NCBI RefSeq assembly: GCF_000151665.1
Contig: NW_013171821.1
Span: forward strand, 255,929 to 319,928
DNA: 64,000 bases
Source: Blastocystis hominis
Lineage: Eukaryota; Sar; Bigyra; Opalinata; Blastocystidae
Direction of reading: 5' to 3'
In this document: positions 12,401 through 22,569 of the stretch, one piece after another
How the letters are laid out: the number at the start of each line of letters is the position of its first letter
Position numbering within the stretch: position 1 is the first letter of the stretch
Made by a program: the position numbers and the translations under genes
Notes under the pieces: generated by a model
Seen by the model: only the letters and a program-made list of their open reading frames with translations
Told to the model about the DNA's origin: nothing
Databases searched by the model: none

Positions 12401-12878
12401 TATTATTGTTCATTCGTGGTTCGAGGTAAATGGATTGAATTGGTTGGATGTAGATCTCCCAAATCTGCAAATTATTTCTTTGGGTGATACTGCTTTCTAT
12501 GGTCCGATAACAATAACAATTGAAAGTATTTATCGTGAATTAAGTGCTAATATTCTAGATCTTCCATCATTGCAGTCGATGAAACTAGGCAAAACCTCGC
12601 TGGGTGGAAAAGCAGATGGATCTTGTTCGTTGACAATGCGAAGTATACAAGCTATGATTGGATGGATCGAATGCATAGACCTTCCTTCTTTAACGTCGAT
12701 CGCCTCGGAGCAGTACAGTTTTTATAATATTCGGTCGGTCGTTCTAGAAAGTTGGCTGAATGGACATTTCTTGATGGACATAGATATTCCAAATTTACAG
12801 AATGTTGATCTGCCTCATTCTTTTCGTAATGTTGAATCGAAATCTATTGATAGTCTGCTTTCACTTTCACGTTTTTAA
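9463..12878 (+). CDS. MORN-repeat plus three-module leucine-rich-repeat protein
   Basis: The start at 9463 (MQKFVDFINSAINNF) matches the start of the paralogue at 32463. The N-terminal third has MORN-like repeats (GYGEMYDDDG, YEGYWCDDNRFGIGKVYDRYG), a motif often used in membrane association. The rest is BspA/LRR_5-like repeats in three large modules, each opening with LESIEIG...CF.SV.TFKIDGLNRLK, passing ESKSFHILNCESLESIEIG and ELKN.PQLQSIQIG, then short units starting DLPNLQSI, DLPSLQSI, DLPTLQSI and DIPNLQNV. About fourteen introns of 28-46 nt are inferred, every one in phase 1 and at the same place in each module. Stop 12876-12878. No signal peptide or membrane helix. Function unknown; a binding or scaffold role is inferred. 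Confidence 0.75.
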
Positions 12879-13575
12879 GGATTAGATGTGACTTCCATAC
12901 TTGCAAATAGTGTGCCTCTCCAGTAGCGAGAAAATGAATCATAATATGCGATTTCATTGTGACCTGAGTGTTCTGTGTGACTGTAAATATGTGTACTTAT
13001 ATAGATATATGCCTTTGTTTCCACTAAACCAGTTTTAATTCTATTGTATTGACAACTATTCTATACCCAATCATTTACAACTTATCTTTCACACAAACAC
13101 GCTTTTACTAATCCGCCCTCTTTAAAACCGCTATTTGAGTTACACCCGAAAACGTATCGCCGTAAATACAATAAGACTTCACATTTATCTTTTACAACAA
13201 CAACAACAAGTGTGTAGACCAATCCGTTTTTACACATTAAAACAACTGTTTTCATTACCCAATACTCCTCACACTCTCAGATATCACAAAAGTATCACTC
13301 TACCGAATTCCATATTACAAGTCAATAACATCGTCAGATATCACGTTCCGATTACACAATCTCGAAAAAGTATAATTTTCTCTTGTATCATTAACCAAAA
13401 TAGACAGCATACATATTATTTACCCAGATCTTCGAATTCATATCCTGACAAAATGCCTTCTCCTCAATCTGAGTTCTTCCCACATGATTTCTTCATCAAT
13501 TTATTTTTACACACACACAATAACCCATCTACAACCCGTTCCTATTTTGCAACCAAAGTACACAATTATTTTGGT
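12879..13575. other. G-poor leader/intergenic stretch before atlastin
   Basis: From about 13020 to 13560 the plus strand is very poor in G and rich in A, C and T. It is open in one frame from 13135, including a possible start at 13453 in frame with atlastin. The encoded sequence looks random apart from a short Gln run. I treat it as non-coding or as a long 5' leader. Confidence 0.4.
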
Positions 13576-15577
13576 ATGACTGACCAACCAGAAATTCATA
13601 ATCAGGAAGTTGAATTAAAAACAATTTATAAGGAACAAGCAGTTCAGGTACACTGTTTGTGTACTTTTGTTGATTGTAGATTTTATCAACCGATTCAGAC
13701 TCGAATACTTTTGTGTTAAATAGGGAGGCTTTGCACACGATTGTGGAGAGGGTATCGACTCTGTGGGATTATTCTTTGAGATTCCTCCTGATATTCCGGT
13801 GTCTGTTGTCTCTGTCGTGGGTGCATTCCGTAGTGGCAAATCCTTTCTTCTTGATTTCTTTCTTCGCTATTTGCGTGCTACGAATTGTATTGCATTTAAG
13901 CCGAGATAGACTGTAGCTGGCGAGATTCACGGCCGTACGCAAATTGGCAGCATTCCTGAGTGGATGCACTACGGAGGGTCAATTCTGGAGGGCAGCATGT
14001 CTGCAAAGGACGAAGACGAGCCCTACGACGGTTTCTCTTACAAAGGCGGCAGCGATCGCAACACGGAGGGCATCTGGCTCTGGAGCGAGCCGTTCGTAAT
14101 TTCATCTTCTGCCGTTCCCGAAGGCCGCGTCTGCGTTCTCCTCATGGACACTCAAGGCATGTTCGACTGCCTGACCGGGCAGATGCTGACCACGAGCATC
14201 TTCGGCATGAGCACTCTGCTTTCCTCCTATCAAATCTACAACGTCGAGAAGCGACTTCAAGAAGACCACCTCCAGAACCTCGCTCTCTTCTCAGAGTCTC
14301 CGCTCTTGCGCTCCTTTCCTTTTTAGGTACAGTCGCGTTGTTTTCAACGGAGATTCCTCTCCCGCCCTCGCACAACGCCTCTCTCCCCACGGATTCGACT
14401 CTCCACGCCAGCCCACGACGCCGGGCTCGCCGGTGCCCTCGTTTCTAGAGGCGATCGACCGCTCGGAATCGGAGAAATCGCTGCGGAAGCGCGAAGCGCC
14501 GTTCCAGCAGCTCGACTTTTTGGTTCGCGACTGGCAGAATTTCCGCGACGAGGAGAGCGTGGAGGCGTGTTTGGAGGAGATGGAGGCGTACAAGACGCAG
14601 CTGTTCGCGCCGCGCGGCACGGCGGATCTGCGGGAGACGCGGGAGCAAATCGAGTTTTGTTATCAGAACGTGGACGTGTTCTGTCTGCCGCATCCCGGCA
14701 CGCCGGTCACGCGGATGAACTTCTCGGGGAATATCCGCGAGGTGGAGCCCTCCTTCCTCTCGCTGCTGGGGCTGTACATCGAGCACATCTTCGCCACGCG
14801 GCTGCAGCCGAAGATCATCAACCACGCGCCGCTGTATGCCGCGGATTTCGAGGAGTGGCGAAGAATAGCGCGGGTCATCGCGTAGATATGCGATCGCGTA
14901 CGGAGAACTCTTCGCGGAGGGGTCGCTCTTCCCGCAGGCACTCACCATTCTCGGCGCCACGGCGAAGGTGAATAGCAGCAACGCCATGCGCGGCGCGGTG
15001 GAGGTGGGAAACGTGGAAACGATGCGATGTAGCTCTACAAAGCGCTGATGCGAGTGAAAGTCAACGCCGAATACGGCTTCCTGAGGAAGGAGGCGTTCGA
15101 GCAGCTGCACAAGGACGCGCTGGGACAGGCGGTGGAGATGTATGAGAAGAGAGCGACGATTGGGAGGAAGGAGATCGTGGATGAGTATCGACGGATGATG
15201 ATGAACGCGATCGATGTGGCCAGAGAGGGATTATGGGACGAAAACATGACTCGTGACCCGCTGGCGCTGGTTTCGGCGTATATTGTAGGAGTGGAGAGAG
15301 ATGAGGATGGGATGTAGGTACCTTGCGTTATCGTAGTGATCGCCTATGCGTTCAAAGTACTCATCTCCTCTATTTGTGGACCCTGGTCTTCCACATGTCG
15401 TACTACTAGTGATTTCTTTGGTTCGTTCATTGTGTGTGTGAGTGGTGGCCTTAATTGTAGGCGTTCGTGATCATCTCGATCGTCCTGAGCAATTGGCGGA
15501 ACTTCGGCTACTTCTATAGTGTGCTTTTAGGGGTATTCCAAACACTGAACAAGAGCACCTCCAAGAAGGAAGACTAA
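13576..15577 (+). CDS. Atlastin/GBP-type dynamin-like GTPase
   Basis: Membrane-fusion GTPase of the endoplasmic reticulum. Nine introns are inferred (13648-13679, 13752-13780, 13887-13916, 14296-14326, 14855-14885, 15004-15032, 15285-15317, 15386-15409, 15432-15460). The spliced protein has P-loop [15 protein letters not shown], switch region [15 protein letters not shown]3 motif [11 protein letters not shown]4-like LVRDWQNF and [12 protein letters not shown] helical middle domain follows, then a C-terminal hydrophobic hairpin ([16 protein letters not shown] and [12 protein letters not shown]) and a Lys-rich cytosolic tail, the layout of atlastins. The start at 13576 is the first Met near the conserved region. 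Confidence 0.87.
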
Positions 15578-15589
15578 AAGCAGGGAGCG

Positions 15590-15597
15590 TGTTTGTT
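15590..15597 (+). terminator. TGTTTGTT 3'-end motif of atlastin
   Basis: Exact octamer 13 nt past the stop. Confidence 0.7.
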
Positions 15598-15643
15598 CCA
15601 AAAAACAGACTATCAGGAGTTATTCATCTTTACTCGAGAACAT

Positions 15644-15874
15644 TTAATGGTACTACACATGACGCCCACTAAATACCCCTTACGTGCATGAATCCGATCT
15701 TAGGAGCCTGCTCACGGAAGCAGCGTCTGCAGAGCATCAGTCCATACTTTCTAATGAGACCACGGCGGTTTCCACAAGCACGGCTACACAGCTAAGTGCC
15801 CATCCAAAATCCAAGTACCAGGTGCGAGAACCAGGGCCAAATTCACGAGGATGAGTGTAATCAAGACTGGGCAT
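15644..15874 (-). CDS. RPS29: Cytosolic ribosomal protein uS14 (RPS29)
   Basis: Small zinc-binding protein of the 40S subunit. Introns 15784-15818 and 15653-15683 leave 54 residues reading [40 protein letters not shown] and KIGFMHYH. The four zinc cysteines (CRAC and CRRC) are present, and the length equals the family's 54-56 residues. The last exon is only nine bases including the stop. Without the second intron the end would be VRGI, a poorer match to the family tail IKYR. Confidence 0.9.
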
Positions 15875-16138
15875 GATACTAAACACGTTGAGCTTTCTGC
15901 TCGCAGGACAAGCACACACTTCACAATCTACCTTAGATAAAGACGATGATAATTCCTTTTCTAAGCAATCAGGCATATTCATCCAGTAATTCCGATATCC
16001 ATGATATTCAAGGAAACTACTACTACTACTATACTGAAACCGTACAGTGACCACTCATTTATGATAACAAAGAAATAGTGATTACTTTTAGTCTTCTTTA
16101 AAGTGAGTCCATCAAACACGTTTCAATGAACTGACGTT

Positions 16139-18643
16139 TTAATTCTTCTTTAAAGTGAACACAGAATCAACAGCCGTGAGCGATCCATCGTGCAGCTGAA
16201 TCAGCGGGTTGATATCAATCTCCTTAATCTGCTCGCACTGCGTCATAATCTCCGACACGATCGCGATGTACTCCGCGAACTTCGCCCGATTCAGCGCGGG
16301 CTGTCCTCGGAAGCTTCCCCTCATTCCTCCCTTTCATCCCTACCCATTCAGCATCTTCTGCGTCTTCAAATTATCCAGCGACATCTGTGCCTCCTCCACG
16401 CTCACCGGACACATGTTGAACACCACGTCCTTCAGCACCTCCACCAGCACGCCGCCCAATCCAGACACCGTGATCGGGCCGAACGTCGCGTCGCGGTTGG
16501 CTCCGATCATCATCTCCGTTCCGAACGGGACCATCTTGTACAGCATCACGCCGTGATAGTCGATGCCCTGCTTGCTGAACTTCGCGTTCAGCTCGTTCAC
16601 CACCGCGCAGGCCTCTTCCGGCGTCGTCAGACCCAGCTTCACGCCGCCCACGTCGCTCTTATGAATGATCTACACGCGGATCGATCGATCAAGAACCAAT
16701 CGGTACATCCGGGGACACGATCTTCGCCACGAACTTGTCCTTCGCGTCCGTCTTCGCCTTGCTCAGGAAGTCCGCAGCGTCGTTTCCGGCGGTCACCAGC
16801 TTGTAATCGGGGGTTCGAATGCCGCACGCCGACAGAATCTACCTGGCACGCCTCTCTCTCCCGTACGTCGTAGCCCTCGATCTCCGTGAGCGTGTAGCGC
16901 CCCTTGCTCGCCACCTTGTTCACATATCCGTTGATCAGCTGCGCGTCGATCTTCGGGTGCGTCTCGCTCTTGACCGCTCCCATGCGCTGCAGATACTCGC
17001 TGTAATCCGCGAGCTTCGCCAGCACGCGCATTCCCTCCTCCGGCCCGCTACACTCGACGCCTTTCCCAGCCCAAACTCATAGACCGACATGCCGACCTGC
17101 TTCAGATAGTCGCGAATCACATCGTCGTCCGGGTATTTCCCGCCGAACTCCAGCACGATGAACGGCTTCTTGGTCTTCCCCGGACCGAAGTTCTTCTCGA
17201 TCGTCTTCGCCATCTCCAGCGGGAGCTCCAGGCCGGGCGCGCCGGGCTGGTACGCGAAGATGACCGAGTCCACGTTGGGGTCGTCCAGCGCGAGCTTGGC
17301 GGCCTCGATGAACTCGTGCGTCTTGACGGAGCCCGTGAGATCCATCGGGTTCGAGCACGCGTAGAACGGAGGGAACGTCGCGCGGAACTTCTTGATCGTC
17401 TCCGGAGAGAAGTCCGTCAGGTTCATCTTGTACGTGTCCACCGAATCCGCGAGCAGCACGCCGAAACCGCCCGCGTCCGTCACCACTACCCATGAAAACG
17501 CTTTCGACAAGCGGACCTGCAACGCGCCGGCCTTTGGGGAGCGGCTGGTTGCGAAGCACCGTGCCGATGTTGTGGAGATCCGCCCAGACGTCGCAGCGAA
17601 TCGCGCCGGCCTGGCCGTCAATCGCCCTCTTTGCACGCTACGTTGCGGAGAAGCTGGTCGCAGACGGCGTCGTTCGCGGCGAGGGACGCGCTGTGCGACG
17701 CGGAGGCCTTGGCGCCGCTGTTTCCACGGTTGGCTTTGAGCACCATGACCGGCTTCTTCTGGGAAATGCGCTTCACGCTGCGGATAAACTCGGGAGCGTT
17801 GTGGAAGCCTTCCATGTAGGCCCAGATCTGCTTCACGGAGGGATCTTGCTCGTAGTAGTCGATGCAGTCCTTCTCGTCCACATCGCACGCGTTGCCGAAC
17901 GAAATGAAGCGAGAGATCCAGGGCTCTTGCGTCGCGCCGGACAGCTGGGATGACGAGAAATCCAAAAAAAATACCTCGTTCAGCAGGGCAGTGCCCAGCG
18001 CGCCGCTCTGCGAGAACAAACCGACAGGACCCAGTTTGGGCTTGGAAAGACCGCGGTCGCCGATAAACATCGTGTCCACGTTGCGAGGATCGTAGACTCC
18101 CATGCAGTTCGGTCCGATGATACGGCACTTGTACTCATTCGCCAGACGCACAATCTCCTTCTATCCATTCAACCATGACTCGAAAACCCACTTCTGCTTC
18201 GATTCCCTCCTTCGTACCGGTCTCACGGAAACCTCCAGGAACAATGGTGACCCACTTGGCTCCGCGCTCAAGACACTGCTTCAGCGCGTCCACAGTAAAC
18301 TTTGCAGAGATCGAAATGACGACTCCTTCGATGGTGTCAGGAATCTCGGAGGCAGACTTGTAAATCGGCTGGTCAAACAGCTTTCCACCTAGTGTATAAG
18401 CGATCGGACACTATAGGAACCTTTAGGATTCACAAAATAGGTTTTTCCTTGGAACTTGTGATAAAAGTTATCAGAAATAATGTATCCAAGACTTCCTTGC
18501 TTTTCGCTAGCACCAATAATAGCATAGCTCTTGGCATCAAAAAAGCCATTGATTGGATAGCTCTTGAGAGAGGTCGACAGAGCACGGACCACATTCCGTG
18601 TTTTCAGTACAGAAAAACTTCGAGAAAGCATATTTCCAAGCAA
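16139..18643 (-). CDS. Acetyl-CoA synthetase, ADP-forming (fused alpha-beta)
   Basis: Converts acetyl-CoA, ADP and phosphate to acetate, CoA and ATP: substrate-level phosphorylation typical of anaerobic protists. Nine introns are inferred (18389-18420, 18161-18191, 17945-17974, 17611-17641, 17486-17516, 17053-17084, 16839-16866, 16670-16706, 16320-16343). The order is the CoA-binding domain (SYAIIGASEKQGSLG), a ligase-CoA part with GPNCMG and GLFSQSGALG, NPMDLTG, then the ATP-grasp beta part (VAKIVSPDIIHKSDVGGVKLG, and EIDINPL near the end). The N-terminus LSRSFSVLKTRNVVRALSTS looks like an organelle import signal. Intron 17053-17084 ends in GAG rather than TAG and is the least certain. Confidence 0.88.
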
Positions 18644-18863
18644 ACTAGTGATAGATAGTAGAAATGGAGAAACCAGGAATGAACAGTTGTGTCTCTCTCA
18701 GTCAAAACGCATTGCATAAGTAGGAAAATGTTTGCTATTTCTCGCCGATAGGGTAGCTGAATGAAAAAGAGCAAAGATCCAGATCGCGCAAACAAACAAA
18801 TTGAATACCGGATATTCGCAATTCCAATAGTTGGAGTGATTTCTTAAACGATTACAGTTTTTT

Positions 18864-19609
18864 ATGTTATTGTTGTACTTTTTGTCTCTTCTAGTACTTG
18901 GCGAGAGTGCTTATCGTAGATCCTATTACGATTATGTGAAGTAGATTGTGATCGTCACGTTTCAAGGTGTTTTACGGGGAGCAAATACACAAACAGAGCT
19001 ATTGATGTAGTGAGAAATGACACTTTCAGTATCACCGATATTTATATGTATTATGGTTACAATATCAACAACAACTGCTGGTATGATCAAGACTACTTTT
19101 TTGGGCAACAGTAAGTTTTTTTCGAAAGAGTTTCATATAGGATGAAAGTAAACAATTACACTGTCACCGATGGAAGTGTTCTTGCTTGGGTAGAGATAGT
19201 AGATGAGTTTTATGTAATCGAAGACCTGCAGTATATGCGTGCAAAACGACTAAAGTGTACTCAACGGATGAAGAAGAACACGCGCTTTCCGATCACGTAG
19301 CCATGCTTTGCTGTTTTAATGTAGTTGGAATTGTACGAATAGTCGAGGAGAGGTGGTAACTGAAGGATGGGAATCGCACAATGGCACAAAACAATACGTT
19401 TTTCTCAAATCAGTGAATGGCCAATATGTGCTTGAGGACAATTCTACTCTATTCCTCCGTTGCTATGACTGTAATTGTTCCCTTTCGTCTAGCGATGGAA
19501 ATGTCTTCGGGAATGTGCTCCTCATTATTTTAGGATTTGCTTTTGTTTTGTTTCTTGCCGATCTTGTTTTTGTAAGTCTTTTTAATAGATGTATGAAGGC
19601 TCACAGTGA
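18864..19609 (+). CDS. Small type I membrane glycoprotein, unknown function
   Basis: Introns 18916-18944, 19111-19140, 19297-19324 and 19572-19606 give one continuous frame. The N-terminus MLLLYFLSLLVLGESAY is a signal peptide. The luminal part has many Cys (HCDRHVSRCF, NCWYD, WNCTNSRG, RCYDCNC) and several N-glycosylation sequons. A single helix near the end (VLLIILGFAFVLFLADLVF) is followed at once by the stop, created by the last intron. No family recognised; the layout resembles small sorting-receptor or Atg27-like proteins, but no diagnostic motif supports that. Confidence 0.6.
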
Positions 19610-19615
19610 GTTTAT

Positions 19616-19623
19616 TGTTTGTT
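19616..19623 (+). terminator. TGTTTGTT 3'-end motif of membrane glycoprotein gene
   Basis: Exact octamer 7 nt past the stop, which also supports the last-intron model of that gene. Confidence 0.7.
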
Positions 19624-19659
19624 GTCAATCGCGAAGACATCTCTCTTTATTAAGTTACA

Positions 19660-20500
19660 ATGCTTTTGTTATTCGCTGTCCTTTTCGTTTTTGCTCTTCG
19701 GCAAGTTGTAAAGTACTCCTTGTCAACACATGAAATGGACTTGGAGCAAATGGAATATCGATTCGATGCAAAGCCACGATCGACGTTGCGCAGTTCGCAG
19801 CATTATCCAAAAAATGCATTGTAGGGTTCCTTTTTTCTTGGGATATAGATTTGTGTTTCAAGCTTACCACAACGTGTCATTGTTGCAAAAACAGTTAATG
19901 AATTTGTCCGAAAGAAACGAGTACGCGTGTCTCATTGTGCTTTTGAATCAGATACATCATATTCACTTCGGCTCCATGTTATAACAACGTGTCAGAAATG
20001 TTTTTGAATGAGCGAAATGTGAGAGTGATCATACAGGTAGGATTCTGGCAACGTGCAGTGATAGAATAAAGACGAATCCGCTCATTCGAGATATTCCTCG
20101 CAAAATGATGGCAAACAAAACGTTTGTGCTGCTATTCGGAGAGAATTCATATCCACTCTATAGAGCAGAGTACTATGAGGCTATGTATTCCCATATGCCA
20201 AAGAAGTGTTGGGTGACAGAGAAGCAAACTCCGGTTTTGCTTCCATGGAAACTGTTTTTAAAGGGTGTATGCATTGAGAAACACTATTATCATAAGAAAC
20301 AAAACCACTCCCTCACGGCTCCACCTACTTACTGCAGTAGTTTTTATAAAAGAGATTTCATCCTCTCTATCGACTCGCACAATGATTCCATTCTAAAAAT
20401 CCGAAAAGCAGCTACACTAAAGGAATGCTCCCTTTTTCAACGAAACTATTTTAGACGCTCCCTCAAGTTTCCCCTTATTCCCTTTCTGAGTGTGTAGAAG
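19660..20500 (+). CDS. Unresolved spliced gene with N-terminal hydrophobic segment
   Basis: The ATG at 19660 starts a good signal peptide or anchor (MLLLFAVLFVFALRQVV). Joining exons through introns near 19825-19852 and 19921-19951 gives KYSLSTHEMDLEQMEYRFDA, then FVFQAYHNVSLLQKQLMNLS and ERNEYIIFTSAPCYNNVSEM, which look like real protein. After about 20035 several frames look partly coding (ENSYPLYRAEYYEAMYSHMP and, in another frame, YVFPYAKEVLGDREANSGF), and I could not connect them with confidence. Probably a secretory-pathway enzyme or membrane protein; no family assigned. The true 3' end is uncertain. Confidence 0.35.
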
Positions 20501-20649
20501 AAAGTGCAAACTCTTTTTACCACCTCAGTACTTGCAAGTTCGACTGAACACTTCAATTCAAGAACATCATAACAGTACGAAAGAATTAATGATTCTTCAA
20601 ATGATCCATTTGTACTACTATTTTTTTGAAAAACAAAGTTTATTGCAAA

Positions 20650-21888
20650 ATGTTTTCCTTTATGAGACCGCCATCAGGGCTGGGAAGAATTGACGAAGAT
20701 GAAGAAGGTTTTGGAGATTCATTTCAGTCATTGTGGAGCTTTTCAATTTTATTGATTGCTAGAAACAAAGGGAGAAAGAGTACGATAGGTTCGTGGAAAG
20801 ACGGATTTGATGTGGCTGAAGATTACCATGTGGACGATAATAACGTTCTCGCTTTAGCACCACTCGATTTTAGACGTACAGAATATATGCAGCAGGCAAG
20901 GAAGGACCGATCGTGTTTTGCATTCATGGAGCTGGTGGAAGCGGGCTGAGTTTTACTCTCCTTGCAGTTTTAATCGTCTAACGAATTGATGTAAAGAAGT
21001 ATTCCAAAGGATTTTGCCGAATGTACGCACCTGACTTACGTTGTCACGGTTTGCTATCTACCTCATATCGAAAGTAGGGAACACTCACGTAGAGAATGAG
21101 TCTGACCTTTCTGCAGCCACCCTCACCAAAGAGTGTCTCTTGTTACTTAATCACATTCTTCCCGACACTCCAGAGAACAAGAACATTCCCATTATCCTCT
21201 TTGGTCACAGGTACACTCTTCTCCATCCCTTCACCAAGTATGGGAGGCGGTATCGCTGTTCATGTCGCTAACGATCCCTCGATTCGCGATCGCATTCGCG
21301 GCCTCATCGTCGTAGACGTCGTCGAAGGCACTGCGTTGGAATCGCTTCCCGTGATGATGGGAGTACTGCGGAAGCGACCCACCGAGTTTTATTGTTACGA
21401 GGATGCAATTGATTGGAGGTATTCTTCCAATTTGTTTGTTTTTGAACAGTGTCGACACCCATCTCCTGCATAATCGTGCCTCCGCATGCATTTCCATTCC
21501 CGATCAATTGGTGATGGAGAATCACGTTCTCCGCTGGCGAACGAATTTGTTTGACACAGAAAAGTATTGGAAGGGGTGGTACGAAGACATGTCGAATCGT
21601 TTTCTTCAATCCCCTGCGATAAAAATGCTGATCTTAGCGGGAAGAGAGAGAATGGACACTCCGCTGATTATTGCACATATGCAGGGAAAATTCCAACTGG
21701 TATTGCAGAACGGTATGGGACACTATATTCACGAGGACGCCCCGCAAGAGGTAGCATTCGGATAAGAAACTTAGTGGTAGATTTCGGACGTTTTACAGCG
21801 CTATCTGAGAAGGTATGGCTTCCTTATTCAAGAAGGCGCGAAGAACGGATCAAATGGTAGCCTCTTCCACACACTGCAATTTCCTTAA
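20650..21888 (+). CDS. PPME1: Protein phosphatase methylesterase PME-1
   Basis: Alpha/beta hydrolase that removes the C-terminal methyl ester from PP2A catalytic subunits. Seven introns (20727-20762, 20845-20873, 20967-20996, 21049-21077, 21211-21238, 21419-21449, 21751-21780). The spliced protein shows the oxyanion region VFCIHGAGGSGLSF, MYAPDLRCHGNT, the nucleophile elbow GHSMGGGIAVHVA (its Ser codon split by an intron), VVDVVEGTALESL, the long insert ending WRTNLFDTEKYWKGWYEDMS, LILAGRERMD, MQGKFQLVLQ and the catalytic His in GMGHYIHEDAPQE. The insert between catalytic regions is shorter than in animals. Its substrate gene is at 7853. Confidence 0.93.
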
Positions 21889-22017
21889 AAAGAGACATGT
21901 TTGTGAGAAAAAACGTACAAATCGTTAAAGTAAAAGAATTGAAGCGTTTTTTTGGAAAAATAATTGATTTCATTGGCTTCAAGTTTTTATCATTTTATTT
22001 GGAATCTGCTATCATTC

Positions 22018-22400
22018 ATGTCCATGGGCAGAGAATCAAAGGAAACAACTTATTTTGTTTCACAATATCAAGTTTTGAGTCAGAATACAAATACTGCCAA
22101 TTCCTCGGTTGAGGCAGTTTCAGTCAATTCAACAAATCCACAAGTTATTGAGACTAGTGACACTGCTACAAGTATGGAGTCGATTTTGCGTTTCCCTTAG
22201 GTGAACTATTGTTACAAGGTCCAAAGCGCTCTAGAGGAAGGCCAAGAAAGTATCCTCTCCTTCCTAATAAAGGACGTACATTTAACTGTGTACCTTCTGC
22301 CATTTACTTAGTGCTCCCTCCGGCAGGAGTTCCTCCTGGCGACATAGCTGTAGCTAAGCTTGTTTATCACCGTTCTTTTATGATTCTTAACGAAAAGTAA
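22018..22400 (+). CDS. Small AT-hook protein
   Basis: One intron (22172-22200) joins two exons into 117 residues. The first half is Ser/Thr/Asn-rich and probably disordered. The second half carries a clear AT-hook core PKRSRGRPRKYP, a minor-groove DNA-binding motif, then a Pro-rich segment (LVLPPAGVPPGDIAVAKLVY). Two in-frame Met codons lie close together at the start (22018 and 22024). A nuclear chromatin role is inferred from the motif alone. It ends about 120 bp from the stop of the convergent eIF3c gene. Confidence 0.6.
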
Positions 22401-22459
22401 TTATTCTTCTCTATTGTATCTTTATTCAATGCTTGTTTTCCACAAATACACTTCCCACA

Positions 22460-22460
<1 letters not shown>

Positions 22461-22523
<63 letters not shown>
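22461..22523. repeat. (ACT)21 microsatellite
   Basis: Twenty-one perfect ACT units. On the minus strand, in the eIF3c frame, they read as about twenty consecutive TAG codons directly after the Gln-coding tract. Confidence 0.95.
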
Positions 22524-22537
22524 GTTGTTGTTGTTGT

Positions 22538-22569
<32 letters not shown>

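Noticed and set aside
9463-12878. Regularly spaced repeats considered as a CRISPR-like array
   Set aside because: The repeats are protein-coding leucine-rich units of uneven length with mini-introns, in a eukaryotic context.
16935-18128. 397-codon minus-strand open frame
   Set aside because: It is a read-through of exon and antisense-frame pieces of the acetyl-CoA synthetase gene. The spliced model explains the region better.
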